Source: an uncultured Eubacteriales bacterium
Lineage (GTDB): Bacteria > Bacillota > Clostridia > Oscillospirales > Ruminococcaceae
Assembly: GCA_900319075.1 (NCBI GenBank)
Contig: ONMZ01000006.1
Coordinates: forward strand, 28,032-92,031
DNA length: 64,000 bases
Direction: 5' to 3'
Part shown: positions 25,780-34,462 of the stretch, piece after piece
Numbering within the stretch: the first letter of the stretch is position 1
How the letters are laid out: the number at the start of each line of letters is the position of its first letter
Translations under genes and position numbers: made by a program
Notes under the pieces: model-generated
Databases searched by the model: none
What the model was told of the DNA's origin: nothing
What the model saw: the letters and a program-made list of their open reading frames with translations, nothing else

Positions 25780-26671
25780 ATACGATGCAATGGGCGACAA
25801 GGTGCAAAGACGTGTTCCCGTGGCGGTGTGGATAATGCTGGCAGGGTTTGTTATAGCTGCCATCGGACTCGTATGGTGCCTTAACACCGACCTTAAAAAG
25901 TACGCCAAGACCGAAAATCTTGGTACAGTTCAGGCCCTGGAGGATATAAAGGATCTTGAGCTTACATTCGACGCAGCTACCACAAGTATAACAAAGTCAA
26001 CAGACGACAAGATCCATGTTACCATAGACAACGCACCAAAGGATGTTTATTCTATCGGCAAAAAGGACGGCAAGTTCTACATAAAGACAGATAATTTCTC
26101 AAGCTTTATCAAGTGGTCAGGGATAAAGGATATCCCATTTTTGAAAGATGTCTATCCCCACGCAAAGATCACCGTGGAGCTTCCCGACGCAGCCTTTGAA
26201 AAGGTCAAGATCGAAAACGGCGGCGGCGATCTGAGCATAAACGGCATCAGCTGCACCGATCTTGAAATAGATAACGGCGTGGGCGAGCTTACCATAAGCA
26301 ACTGCACCGCTAAGGCGACCGATATAGAAAACGGCATTGGCAAGGTCGAAGCTAAAAACTGTAATTTTGGCAAAACACAAATAGATAACGGCATTGGTGA
26401 AACCGACATCAAAGACTGCCTGATGGGTAAAAGCGAGATCGACAACGGCATTGGCAAAACAAATATCGATTCGAAAATAAACGGCGATATTGACGTTGAC
26501 AACGGCATAGGAGAGATAAACCTCAAAGTCAAGGGCAGCGCAGGAGATTATAGTTTCAAAGGCGATGACGACGGAATAAAGATCATCGGAAAGATAGATT
26601 CCGGCGATGCAAAGTACAAGATAGACCTTGATAACGGCATCGGAGATATTACGATAGAATTTGTATCCTGA
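25772..26671 (+). CDS. Membrane-anchored DUF4097-like beta-repeat protein
   Basis: 299 residues. One N-terminal membrane helix (about 15-38) precedes an extracellular beta-rich region. From about residue 146 to the end there are seven short repeats built on (D/E)NG(I/V/G)G followed by Glu, Lys or Asp, one per 19-20 residues; this spacing suggests one turn of a right-handed beta helix each. DUF4097 proteins are putative adhesin-like surface proteins often encoded with HAAS and PspC proteins. Function here is unknown. It overlaps the HAAS gene by 8 nt. Confidence 0.82.
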   Translation: MAKYDAMGDKVQRRVPVAVWIMLAGFVIAAIGLVWCLNTDLKKYAKTENLGTVQALEDIKDLELTFDAATTSITKSTDDKIHVTIDNAPKDVYSIGKKDGKFYIKTDNFSSFIKWSGIKDIPFLKDVYPHAKITVELPDAAFEKVKIENGGGDLSINGISCTDLEIDNGVGELTISNCTAKATDIENGIGKVEAKNCNFGKTQIDNGIGETDIKDCLMGKSEIDNGIGKTNIDSKINGDIDVDNGIGEINLKVKGSAGDYSFKGDDDGIKIIGKIDSGDAKYKIDLDNGIGDITIEFVS

Positions 26672-26689
26672 CAAAAGGAGGAATAAGAG

Positions 26690-26875
26690 ATGACAGAACA
26701 GAAAAGACTATACCGGCTTCGTTCAAACCGTATCCTGTGCGGTGTGTGTGCAGGTATCGGGGAATACTTCGGAGTTGACGCCAACGTGGTACGCATAGCG
26801 ACGGTACTGCTCGGCTGCACGGGAACAGGCTTGATCGCATATATCGTTGCGGCAGTTCTTCTTCCCGAAAAGTAA
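26690..26875 (+). CDS. PspC-domain membrane protein
   Basis: 61 residues, a stand-alone PspC domain. It shows the family pattern: YRLRSNRILCGVCAGIGEYF, GVDANVVRIATVLL, and a C-terminal helix ending in AVLLPEK. PspC proteins sense or buffer membrane stress. GGAGGA lies 8 nt before the ATG. It is last in the PadR-led operon and is followed by an intrinsic terminator. Confidence 0.93.
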   Translation: MTEQKRLYRLRSNRILCGVCAGIGEYFGVDANVVRIATVLLGCTGTGLIAYIVAAVLLPEK

Positions 26876-26896
26876 AAAAGCATATCACCCCACTTC

Positions 26897-26936
26897 AAAA
26901 ACCCGGCACGCTCCAGTCTTTCGTGTCGGGTTTTTT
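26897..26936 (+). terminator. Terminator of the PadR operon
   Basis: AAAAACCCGGCACG / CGTGTCGGGTTTTTT hairpin with one mismatch. Confidence 0.9.
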
Positions 26937-26943
26937 ATGCTAT

Positions 26944-26978
26944 AAAAAAGAGGTAAGAAATGCTCTTACCTCTTTTTT
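26944..26978 (-). terminator. Terminator of pta
   Basis: A perfect 15-bp stem AAAAAAGAGGTAAGA / TCTTACCTCTTTTTT with a 5-nt loop. The flanking A and T runs make it usable in both directions. Confidence 0.9.
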
Positions 26979-27000
26979 GCTTATTTTATTCTTGTCCCTA

Positions 27001-28017
27001 TCAAGCCATTCCTGCTGTGATAATAGCCATCTTGTAGACCTCATCAGCTGTACAGCCTCTTGAAAGGTCGTTGATGGGAGCGTTAAGTCCCTGAAGGATA
27101 GGACCGTAAGCCTCAAAGCCGCCAAGTCTCTGAGCGATCTTATAACCGATATTACCTGCCTCGATAAGCGGGAAGATAAATGTGTTAGCCTGTCCTGCAA
27201 CCTTTGAATCGGGGCACTTTGTTTTAGCTACCTCTGCGGAAACGGCTGCGTCGAACTGGAACTCACCGTCGATAACAAGCTCAGGATCGATATTTCTTGC
27301 CTCAATAACAGCATCGTGCGAAAGCTGTACTGTGCCGCCCTTGCCCGAGCCATAGGTGGAAAAGCTCAGCACTGCTACCTTTGGATCAATGCCGAAGAAA
27401 GCAGCTGTCCTTGCAGTTTCAACAGCCACCTCACCCAGCTGTCTTGCAGCGGAAAGAACAACGTTGCCGTCCTTATCCAGCCTGTCTGTGTAGCCAAGGT
27501 TGATAGCGCAGTCGCCCATAGCTATCTTTTCCTCTGCTCCGTCCTTTTCTCTGAAAAGGATAAATGAGGAGCTTACAAGGTTGGAGCCTTTCTTGGTCTT
27601 GATTATCTGAAGTGCAGGTCTTACTGTGTCGGCTGTGGAATAGGTCGCACCGCCCAGAAGAGCGTCAGCCTTGCCTGCCTTTACAAGCATGGTGCCGAAG
27701 TAGTTTGATTTTGCAAGAGCTGCTCTTACCTCATCCTCGGTCATCTTGCCCTTTCTCAGCTCGACCATCTGAGCCACAAGAGCCTCCATCTCCGGATAGG
27801 TCGCAGCGTCAAGGATCTCAGCCTTTGAAACGTCAAAACCGCCCTTTTCAGCAGCAGCCTTTACCTGGTCAACGTTTCCGCAAAGGATAACGCCCATAAG
27901 GTCCTCTTTGAGCAGCTTATCGGCAGCCCACAGGATACGCTCGTCTGTACCCTCTGTGAAAACTATAGTTTTTCTGCTTGCTTTAAGGTTTTCGATCAGT
28001 TTATCGAACATTCCCAT
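27001..28017 (-). CDS. pta: Phosphate acetyltransferase
   Basis: 338 residues, the short PTA-only form common in Firmicutes. It converts acetyl-CoA and phosphate to acetyl phosphate for acetate production. Family features are TEGTDERILWAADKLL, LLGGATYSTADTVRPALQI, MGDCAIN, LSFSTYGSGKG and the C-terminal FIFPLIEAGNIGYKIAQRLG. GGAGG lies 9 nt before the ATG. Acetate kinase, usually adjacent, is not next to it here. It is monocistronic with its own promoter and terminator. Confidence 0.96.
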   Translation of the reverse strand: MGMFDKLIENLKASRKTIVFTEGTDERILWAADKLLKEDLMGVILCGNVDQVKAAAEKGGFDVSKAEILDAATYPEMEALVAQMVELRKGKMTEDEVRAALAKSNYFGTMLVKAGKADALLGGATYSTADTVRPALQIIKTKKGSNLVSSSFILFREKDGAEEKIAMGDCAINLGYTDRLDKDGNVVLSAARQLGEVAVETARTAAFFGIDPKVAVLSFSTYGSGKGGTVQLSHDAVIEARNIDPELVIDGEFQFDAAVSAEVAKTKCPDSKVAGQANTFIFPLIEAGNIGYKIAQRLGGFEAYGPILQGLNAPINDLSRGCTADEVYKMAIITAGMA

Positions 28018-28054
28018 TTGTTTATACCTCCAGTTAAATAATTATTGCCTTATA

Positions 28055-28083
28055 AGTATAACACATTGCTTCTGTTTTTTCAA
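28055..28083 (-). promoter_or_regulatory. Promoter of pta
   Basis: Minus strand: -35 TTGAAA, 17-bp spacer, -10 TATACT. Confidence 0.75.
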
Positions 28084-28105
28084 TAGTGATAATGTTACAA
28101 AAAAG

Positions 28106-28270
28106 AAAAACTGCTCTCGTTAAGGTAGGTACCTATATAGAAGATTTATAAAACGTTTTGCGGAACATCTTTTATTGCGAAGGACTGTTTCCTAACTGCA
28201 TTTCTTGACCATAACTATAAGCGTTTATAATACTTCTGTATGAGTACCATACTTAACGAGAGCAGTTTTT
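28106..28270. repeat. Palindromic dispersed repeat, copy 1 (165 bp)
   Basis: Outer arms of 19 bp are perfectly complementary (28106-28124 AAAAACTGCTCTCGTTAAG and 28252-28270), with GGTAC pairing beyond. The interior is homologous to the element at 41.23-41.44 kb: TATATAGAAG..TTAT, GTTTTG.GGAACATCTTTT, ATTGC and, at the other end, TACAGAAG.ATTATAAAC (minus strand). No coding frame. It separates pta from the convergent end of the ABC permease gene. Confidence 0.7.
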
Positions 28271-28281
28271 TGTTAGGTTTA

Positions 28282-30357
28282 TCATCCTTTTTTCTTTACG
28301 ATACTGTAATACATTTTTGCAGTCAGAAGGTATATCACCGTATATATCAGCGTATATCCCACAAAGCCTGCAAGGGTGCATTTAAGGTAAATCTTTGTGC
28401 TGTCAAGTCCCATGTATGCAAGCAGTCTGCCCACCATCGGGAAAGCAAATGCCGTATGCACAATAGCGGTGACAAGTGGAAGGAAGAATACCATCAAGAT
28501 CTGTGAGCGTATGGAGCTTCTTACCTCGGCCTCGCTCATGCCAACGCTTTGCATGATCTGGAACCTGTCTGCGTCCTCGTAGCCCTCGGTGAGCTGCTTA
28601 TAGTAGATAATAAGTATCGTTTCAAAAATAAACAGCGTTCCAAGGAACAGTCCCAGGAAGAAGAATGAACCGTAAGCCATCATCGCATCAGCCTTTTCTA
28701 CCGAGCGCAGTTTCATAATGTCCATATATATCATATCACCGAGATTTTTGCTCTGGCTTATATCCCCGATGGTCTTCATGGCTTCATCCGCCTTTTCCAT
28801 TGGCTCGTCATAATCTATATCCAGCTGATAGAATTCTTCCGCTTTTATCGGTGACTGCTCATTAAATGCCTTTACCAGTTCCGTTACCTCATCGCTTGAT
28901 GAGAAGAACAGCTTCAGGAATTCACTATTGACATTTGTATTTTTCTTTACCTCTCTGATCTTGAATGTCTTGCCCAGCAGCTCAAGCTCCTTCATGCCAT
29001 CAAACACATCTGATGATGTTTCAACTATCACCTCACCCTTTTCAGTGCGGTAAGATTCACGTATCTCGTCAGCTTCCTTTTTGAACAGAACATCTTCATC
29101 TTCATTATCGCTGAATCGGGTATTCACCATATACCATGGATTGATCCTTACGTCAAATCTGTCATCGCTCTTTACTCCGCCGTCGATACCGGACTTTGTA
29201 TCGTAAAGATGTGTTGCTCCGTCAGTGTAATCCTGCTTCTCAAAAGGCACGAGATTCATTGTTTTCTTGCCCTTGAGCATAAGACGAGCCTCAACGTTCT
29301 TGTCTACCTTCTTCGTCTTGACCTTTTCAGCGATCTTAGCTTCTATCTTAGTGGTCTCCTTGCCGTCGTAATCATAGTTTACATTGATTATCGCATCGTG
29401 CTTTGGCAGCTGCCCTTCAACCCCTGCCATCAGCGCCATAGTCGAACACACGGTTATAAGCACCATTGTGGAAAGTATAGCGGTGCTGGCAAGTCCCACC
29501 GAGTTGCGCTTCATGCGGTAGATCATACCCGAAAGAGAGGTAAAGTGCTTTGTTTTATAATAGTAGCTCTTTTTCTTTTTAAGCAGCTTGAGCATTGCGA
29601 TTATTCCCGCAAAGAACAGGCAATATGTGCCCAGAATAACAAAGATCACTGCCGTAAACATCATGGAGATGTTTTTGCTAAGGTCGGTAACAAAGAAGGA
29701 AAGTCCGTATCCGGCAAAAATGAACAAAAAGCCCACGATTGTCATGAACAGCTTGGTCTTAGGCTCCTTTTCTCCTTTCTTAGAGCCCGAAAGCAGTTCG
29801 ATGGGGTTAGAAAAGTGCAGCTTTCTTATGGTGAAAAGATATGTTGCAAAAAGTGTCACGGCTATCATGATAACAGCGTCGATCATGGACTTCACGGAAA
29901 TGTGATAACCGATGTTCACCGCATCGTCACCGAGCATCTTCGTAAATATAACGTGCACTACCCTTTCAAGGACGAGTCCGGTGACACAGCCTGCGACGAA
30001 GGTTACCACTGCAACATATATCGTTTCAAGGAGCATCAGCTTTGCGATATGTCTTTTTTCCATTCCCAGAATATTCAAAAGACCGAACTCTTTATTTCTG
30101 CGCTTGAGTATAAAGCTGTTTGAATAAAACATTATAACGACTGCAAACACAGCCGTTACATAAGAGCCGTATCTCATCAGTGTGGGCAGAGCCTCGGCTC
30201 CACGCTGGAGCTTGCTGAAATCCGGGTTTGCCGAAAGGGAGCGGATAACATACATCATGGACATCATCAAAACACAGATAAGAAGGTAGGGAATATACAT
30301 TTTTCTGTTTTTTTTGATGTTTTCCTTAGCCAGCTTGAAATAATAGCGATTAGTCAT
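28282..30357 (-). CDS. BceB-like ABC transporter permease (FtsX domains)
   Basis: 691 residues with about ten membrane helices in the BceB arrangement: two FtsX-type core regions near 60-200 and 590-685, and a large extracytoplasmic domain near 330-545 rich in charged residues. Such permeases detect or remove peptide antibiotics from lipid-linked wall precursors. The ATG at 30357 overlaps the ATPase stop by 8 nt. No BceRS-type two-component system is adjacent, unlike many Bce modules. Bacitracin-type specificity is family knowledge, not shown here. Confidence 0.88.
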   Translation of the reverse strand: MTNRYYFKLAKENIKKNRKMYIPYLLICVLMMSMMYVIRSLSANPDFSKLQRGAEALPTLMRYGSYVTAVFAVVIMFYSNSFILKRRNKEFGLLNILGMEKRHIAKLMLLETIYVAVVTFVAGCVTGLVLERVVHVIFTKMLGDDAVNIGYHISVKSMIDAVIMIAVTLFATYLFTIRKLHFSNPIELLSGSKKGEKEPKTKLFMTIVGFLFIFAGYGLSFFVTDLSKNISMMFTAVIFVILGTYCLFFAGIIAMLKLLKKKKSYYYKTKHFTSLSGMIYRMKRNSVGLASTAILSTMVLITVCSTMALMAGVEGQLPKHDAIINVNYDYDGKETTKIEAKIAEKVKTKKVDKNVEARLMLKGKKTMNLVPFEKQDYTDGATHLYDTKSGIDGGVKSDDRFDVRINPWYMVNTRFSDNEDEDVLFKKEADEIRESYRTEKGEVIVETSSDVFDGMKELELLGKTFKIREVKKNTNVNSEFLKLFFSSSDEVTELVKAFNEQSPIKAEEFYQLDIDYDEPMEKADEAMKTIGDISQSKNLGDMIYMDIMKLRSVEKADAMMAYGSFFFLGLFLGTLFIFETILIIYYKQLTEGYEDADRFQIMQSVGMSEAEVRSSIRSQILMVFFLPLVTAIVHTAFAFPMVGRLLAYMGLDSTKIYLKCTLAGFVGYTLIYTVIYLLTAKMYYSIVKKKG

Positions 30358-31117
30358 TCGGTTCACCGCCTGCTATTATTTGAGTAAGAGCATGGGATAT
30401 TTTCTGATACATCTGCTCTGTCGTTGCCTCTTCACGGTAAATCTGGTGGAAAAGTGTTCCGTCCTTTATAAAGATCACTCTGCTTGCACGGCTTGCAGCC
30501 TTGATGGAGTGGGTAACCATAAGGATAGTCTGTCCGTCCTTATTAAGCACATCGAAAATGTCCAGCACGCTGTCTGTGGATTTTGAATCCAGCGCTCCCG
30601 TAGGCTCATCGGCAAGGATAAGCTTAGGCTGGGTTATCATAGCTCTTGCTATGGCGGTACGCTGCTTCTGACCGCCGGAAAGCTCATAGGGGTACTTTTC
30701 GATAAGCTGGTCTATACCAAGCATCTTAACGATGGGCATAAGCCTTTTTTCCATATCATCATACTTCATGCCCAAAAGTACAAGGGGCAGAAGGATATTA
30801 TCCTTGATGGAGAAATTGTCCAGCAGATTAAAGTCCTGAAATACAAATCCCAGGTTATCACGGCGGAAAGCGGAGATCTCTTTTTCGTTTATCTGGGAAA
30901 GCTTTTTGCCGTCAAGGATCACCTCTCCGCTGGTGGCTTTATCAAGTGAAGCCAGGATATTCAAAAGCGTAGTCTTGCCCGAGCCGGATTCACCCATAAT
31001 TGCCACGTACTCGCCCTTTTCCACCTCAAAGGTCACACTTTTAAGTGCCTCCACCTTATTGCCCCCAAGGCGGGTGGTATATATCTTTCCAACATCCGAA
31101 ACGTTTAAAATTGCCAT
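30350..31117 (-). CDS. BceA-like ABC transporter ATP-binding protein
   Basis: 255 residues of the MacB/BceA class. It has Walker A GESGSGKTT, signature LSGGQKQR, Walker B LILADEPTGALD and the switch His in MVTHS. The C-terminal extension of about 30 residues is typical of Bce ATPases. It energises the permease encoded by the overlapping downstream gene. It starts 24 nt after the YfhO-like gene, with no promoter visible between, so the three genes likely form one operon. Confidence 0.93.
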   Translation of the reverse strand: MAILNVSDVGKIYTTRLGGNKVEALKSVTFEVEKGEYVAIMGESGSGKTTLLNILASLDKATSGEVILDGKKLSQINEKEISAFRRDNLGFVFQDFNLLDNFSIKDNILLPLVLLGMKYDDMEKRLMPIVKMLGIDQLIEKYPYELSGGQKQRTAIARAMITQPKLILADEPTGALDSKSTDSVLDIFDVLNKDGQTILMVTHSIKAASRASRVIFIKDGTLFHQIYREEATTEQMYQKISHALTQIIAGGEPND

Positions 31118-31141
31118 ATTGTCCTCCTATAATTTTGTTCT

Positions 31142-33850
31142 TTATCTTTTCTTTCCAAAACAATTGACCAGCACAGGATAGATATATATCCCTGCCAGCA
31201 CCGCCGCACCTGCAATGATCGCCACCACACGAAAGACCACATACACCGTGTTATCCAGCTTGATCTTTTTGCCAAACAGCCAGATCCCAAGGCAGGCTGC
31301 GATGCCAAAAAGGCTCAGAGCGATGCCTGCTGAGATGCCAAAGGGCATATTTGTGATCCTTATACTGTTCTCACCCTCTTGAAGGTCAAAAACGACAAAG
31401 TCACCAAACGCTTTTTCAAGCTTTGCCTCCTGTCCGTTTATCTCAAGCCTCAGACTTTCGCTGTATGGGATAAACACCAGACATTTTTCACCCTTTTGGG
31501 CAGTATACTCACCGCTTATGACTCCCTTTTCCTCTTTAAGACCGGCGCACTTTGCATTTTCAAGGGCAGTGGAAAGTTTATTGAGGTCAAGTCCGTAAAC
31601 TCCGAAAGAGGTACACTCAACGTTCTTTTCCACCCTTACGGTGACCTCCACCGTGCGATTGCTGAACTCACCCAGCCAGAGCAGACCGTTTGAGCTTTGG
31701 GATGGGAAACCTGTTTTTATAGGCAGTCCGTCAACGCTTATGGTAAACGCTGAATACTCGGGCTCGTTAAGATTTGAGCTTGGTTTGTTGAAACAGTCAA
31801 AGTAAAGCACCTGTTTACCCTTAACGTCGATATGATAATCTATATCGCTGCCTCCCGACATGGGGCTTATATCTATCAAACCATCTTCGTCTTCCCTGAT
31901 AAGCACTCTGCCTGTGGCATCCGGCTCATACTTTGTCATGAGCTTGTCATCGGGACCATTGCTGAGAAGGGTGGTATAGATATTTTGCTGTACCTCAAAG
32001 CGGTCCATATCGTCAAGACTTTCCATAGGGGAGATGTCCCGATCTGTTACAAGACCCAGACCGATGGTATTTGTGCGTTTATATATCCCATATTTTTGGC
32101 TCATATACACGCTGTCCCGGAGGGTATCGTCGGAAAGCCCTATCTGATATTTGATGCTGAAAAGTGCATCGGTAAGCTCTGTGCCCCCGTGGGAGCCTAC
32201 CTCCATCCAATAGGAGGAATAGCCCAGCTTTTTCATTGCATACATATAATTCTTATTTGTAAGGGAGGTATAGTGGCTTATGCTGCGGTATCCCAGCGCT
32301 CCGATATTATTCACATCAAACTGTTTCGCTGCGGTTTTCACCCTATAAAAATCATCGTCGTGTATCTTACCTTCAAGCTTGAACACCTCACGGCTCGCCA
32401 CAGTCTTTTCCAGCGCCTGATCCTTTGAGCCGGTCATATACATACCTGTGGAGCTTACCGCTTGCAGCACCACGAAACAGCCCAGCATTGCAGCAAAGAA
32501 ATTCCTGTTGAGCTTGCCTTTTTTGTAGATATAAAACACGATCCCGAATCCTGCGGCGGTCAGGGCAAAGACCTTTGCCTCTATGGAAAAGCTTTTATCG
32601 TCCGACCACAATCTTCTTGCGTAAAGGTCGATTATATCCGCATTTTTGTTCATTACCGTCTTTACGAGAAATGCACAAAGCAGGAAAACGAACACCGACA
32701 CAACGGCAAAGCCTGTCTTATTCTGTTTATTTGTACCCCCGTCGTATTCACAGATATGGCCACTGCCGTCTTCAAGGAACATTGCGCTGCATATAAGCAG
32801 GAAAAACACGGTGATGAATGCAAATCTGCATGGGAACGACATATAGCTGCCTGTGTGCCACATAAGGTTGACCGGCTCTATTATCATAGGCAGCAGCATC
32901 AGCACCAGCATTATCAGCATTGTCTTTGTTTCACGGGTATGTTTTTTCTTGTCAAGGACACACCCTGCACAGATAACTATTGCACAGACGCTGTAAAGCA
33001 GCAATGGCAGCGCCGTTTGGAACTCGGAAAGGAAATTTGCATTCTGAAGGTTCTTTGTGACCGATGTGGTCCTTCCGCTGGCAAAAAACTGCAAAAGGCT
33101 TGGCAGCCACACCACAGCGGTCATGAGCATGGAAAGCATACTTCCCATGATAAACAAAAATGCTGTCTGCAAGCGCTCTTTTTTCCTGTCACGTATACAT
33201 AAAAGAGCGATGAATAAAATACAAAAAAGCGCTATCATATAACAGATATAGTAGTTCACCACCGCCATAAGGCTCAGCATAGCAACATAAAGCGCCATTT
33301 TGTTTTTGGTAACAAGTCTGTGTATGCCTATCATCAGCAAGGGGAAAAGATACATTATATCCAGCCAGATGCTGTTTTGATAGTAAAGGACCGTATAGCC
33401 GCAAAAGGCATAGGAAACGCTCAGGCACGCCGAGATAAAAGGGTCGGTCTTACTGAGGCACTTGCGGAAAAAAAGCATTGCCGTGACCCCGGCGGTCATC
33501 ATTTTTAGCATAGTTGCGATATTTACAAAATATATAAGGTCCTCCTTGGGAACAAAAAGAGCAAGAAGGTTGAAAGGGCTTGCCACAAAAAAGAATATGA
33601 CGCCCACCATGCTCATTCCGCCTGCATTTTGCATATTAAGGAAAAGCGAGGTTTTCCCCATAAGGATATCCTTCAGATCCGCCGTCATGGGGATCACCTG
33701 CTGGGTCATATCGCACCAGGCGATGGTGCCGTTGCCGAAGGGATAAAGGCCGTTTATAAAAAATACCACGAATAAAATAAACATTATAGCAAAAGGTACA
33801 GAGAAAAAGGCAGCTATATTTTTGTATGGTATTTTGGTTCTGTCGTTCAT
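31142..33850 (-). CDS. YfhO-family membrane protein (GT-C-like glycosyltransferase)
   Basis: 902 residues. The N-terminal half has about eleven membrane helices with the YfhO pattern: FINGLYPFGNGTIAWCDM, QNAGGMSMVG, and NFLSEFQTALPLLLY-like loops. A large extracytoplasmic beta-rich domain follows (about 480-850), and a final pair of helices. In Bacillus and Listeria YfhO-type proteins glycosylate lipoteichoic acid. Here it heads an operon with a BceAB-like exporter, suggesting envelope defence (inference). The ATG at 33850 is chosen because AGGTG precedes it and the promoter start point is near 33883. Confidence 0.88.
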   Translation of the reverse strand: MNDRTKIPYKNIAAFFSVPFAIMFILFVVFFINGLYPFGNGTIAWCDMTQQVIPMTADLKDILMGKTSLFLNMQNAGGMSMVGVIFFFVASPFNLLALFVPKEDLIYFVNIATMLKMMTAGVTAMLFFRKCLSKTDPFISACLSVSYAFCGYTVLYYQNSIWLDIMYLFPLLMIGIHRLVTKNKMALYVAMLSLMAVVNYYICYMIALFCILFIALLCIRDRKKERLQTAFLFIMGSMLSMLMTAVVWLPSLLQFFASGRTTSVTKNLQNANFLSEFQTALPLLLYSVCAIVICAGCVLDKKKHTRETKTMLIMLVLMLLPMIIEPVNLMWHTGSYMSFPCRFAFITVFFLLICSAMFLEDGSGHICEYDGGTNKQNKTGFAVVSVFVFLLCAFLVKTVMNKNADIIDLYARRLWSDDKSFSIEAKVFALTAAGFGIVFYIYKKGKLNRNFFAAMLGCFVVLQAVSSTGMYMTGSKDQALEKTVASREVFKLEGKIHDDDFYRVKTAAKQFDVNNIGALGYRSISHYTSLTNKNYMYAMKKLGYSSYWMEVGSHGGTELTDALFSIKYQIGLSDDTLRDSVYMSQKYGIYKRTNTIGLGLVTDRDISPMESLDDMDRFEVQQNIYTTLLSNGPDDKLMTKYEPDATGRVLIREDEDGLIDISPMSGGSDIDYHIDVKGKQVLYFDCFNKPSSNLNEPEYSAFTISVDGLPIKTGFPSQSSNGLLWLGEFSNRTVEVTVRVEKNVECTSFGVYGLDLNKLSTALENAKCAGLKEEKGVISGEYTAQKGEKCLVFIPYSESLRLEINGQEAKLEKAFGDFVVFDLQEGENSIRITNMPFGISAGIALSLFGIAACLGIWLFGKKIKLDNTVYVVFRVVAIIAGAAVLAGIYIYPVLVNCFGKKR

Positions 33851-33889
33851 AATTACACCTGAATTTTGTTTAACTTTTTTATCCATATC

Positions 33890-33918
33890 ATTATACACTG
33901 TTATATGCCATAATGCAA
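33890..33918 (-). promoter_or_regulatory. Promoter of the YfhO-BceAB-like operon
   Basis: Minus strand: -35 TTGCAT, 17-bp spacer, -10 TATAAT. Confidence 0.75.
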
Positions 33919-34012
33919 GGGGTATTCAGCTATTTTTGCAGGCGATATATATTTTTTACCGGTGCAAAAAACCGTGATATATGTAATAACAAATAACTGC
34001 CTGCATATGCTA

Positions 34013-34041
34013 TTGACAAAAGGGGGAAAATGTGTTATCAT
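34013..34041 (+). promoter_or_regulatory. Promoter of csoR-copA
   Basis: -35 TTGACA, 17-bp spacer, -10 TATCAT, giving a start near 34048 just ahead of the G/C palindrome below. The rest of 33919-34154 has no gene. Confidence 0.75.
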
Positions 34042-34055
34042 TCAAATAAAAGGAA

Positions 34056-34070
34056 CACCCCCGGGGGGTG
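34056..34070. promoter_or_regulatory. Candidate CsoR operator
   Basis: CACCCCC-G-GGGGGTG, 7-bp perfect arms around one base, directly at or after the transcription start. CsoR proteins bind C-run/G-run palindromes of this form. A second pair, GGGGTAT (34071-34077) and ATACCCC, lies further into the leader. Confidence 0.65.
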
Positions 34071-34154
34071 GGGTATCGGAGCAGAGATATAAAGGGCTGC
34101 ACACCCTGCCTATTTCCGGGAAATACCCCCGTCAGAGTCAGGAGGAATGAAAAG

Positions 34155-34418
34155 ATGATGGCAGACAAAACCCAGGTCAGCAAGCTCCTCAAAACTGCCA
34201 AGGGACAGATAGAGGGGATATTACGCATGATAGAGGAAGACAGATACTGTATAGACATTTCAAATCAGATAATGTCCACCCAGGCAATACTAAAAAAAGC
34301 AAACACAGTGGTGCTCACCGCCCATTGCAGGGGCTGTGTGGCGGACGCACGCACCGACGAGGAGAAGGCTGAGAAGGTGGACGAGATGGTGGAGCTTCTT
34401 ACAAAGCTTCTAAAATAA
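34155..34418 (+). CDS. csoR: CsoR-type copper-sensing repressor
   Basis: 87 residues, an all-helical CsoR/RcnR family protein. The Cu(I) ligands are in place: Cys in DRYCIDI, then TAHCRGC providing His and Cys with the correct H-x3-C spacing. TAKGQIEGILRMIEEDRYC is the typical N-terminal DNA-binding helix region. Copper binding should release it from the operator upstream, inducing itself and copA. AGGAGG is 9 nt before the ATG at 34155; the next codon is also ATG. The copA gene follows after 44 nt. Confidence 0.93.
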   Translation: MMADKTQVSKLLKTAKGQIEGILRMIEEDRYCIDISNQIMSTQAILKKANTVVLTAHCRGCVADARTDEEKAEKVDEMVELLTKLLK

Positions 34419-34462
34419 TGTATACCGCACAAAAGTGTGCATAGAAAGGTCATAAGCAAAAT

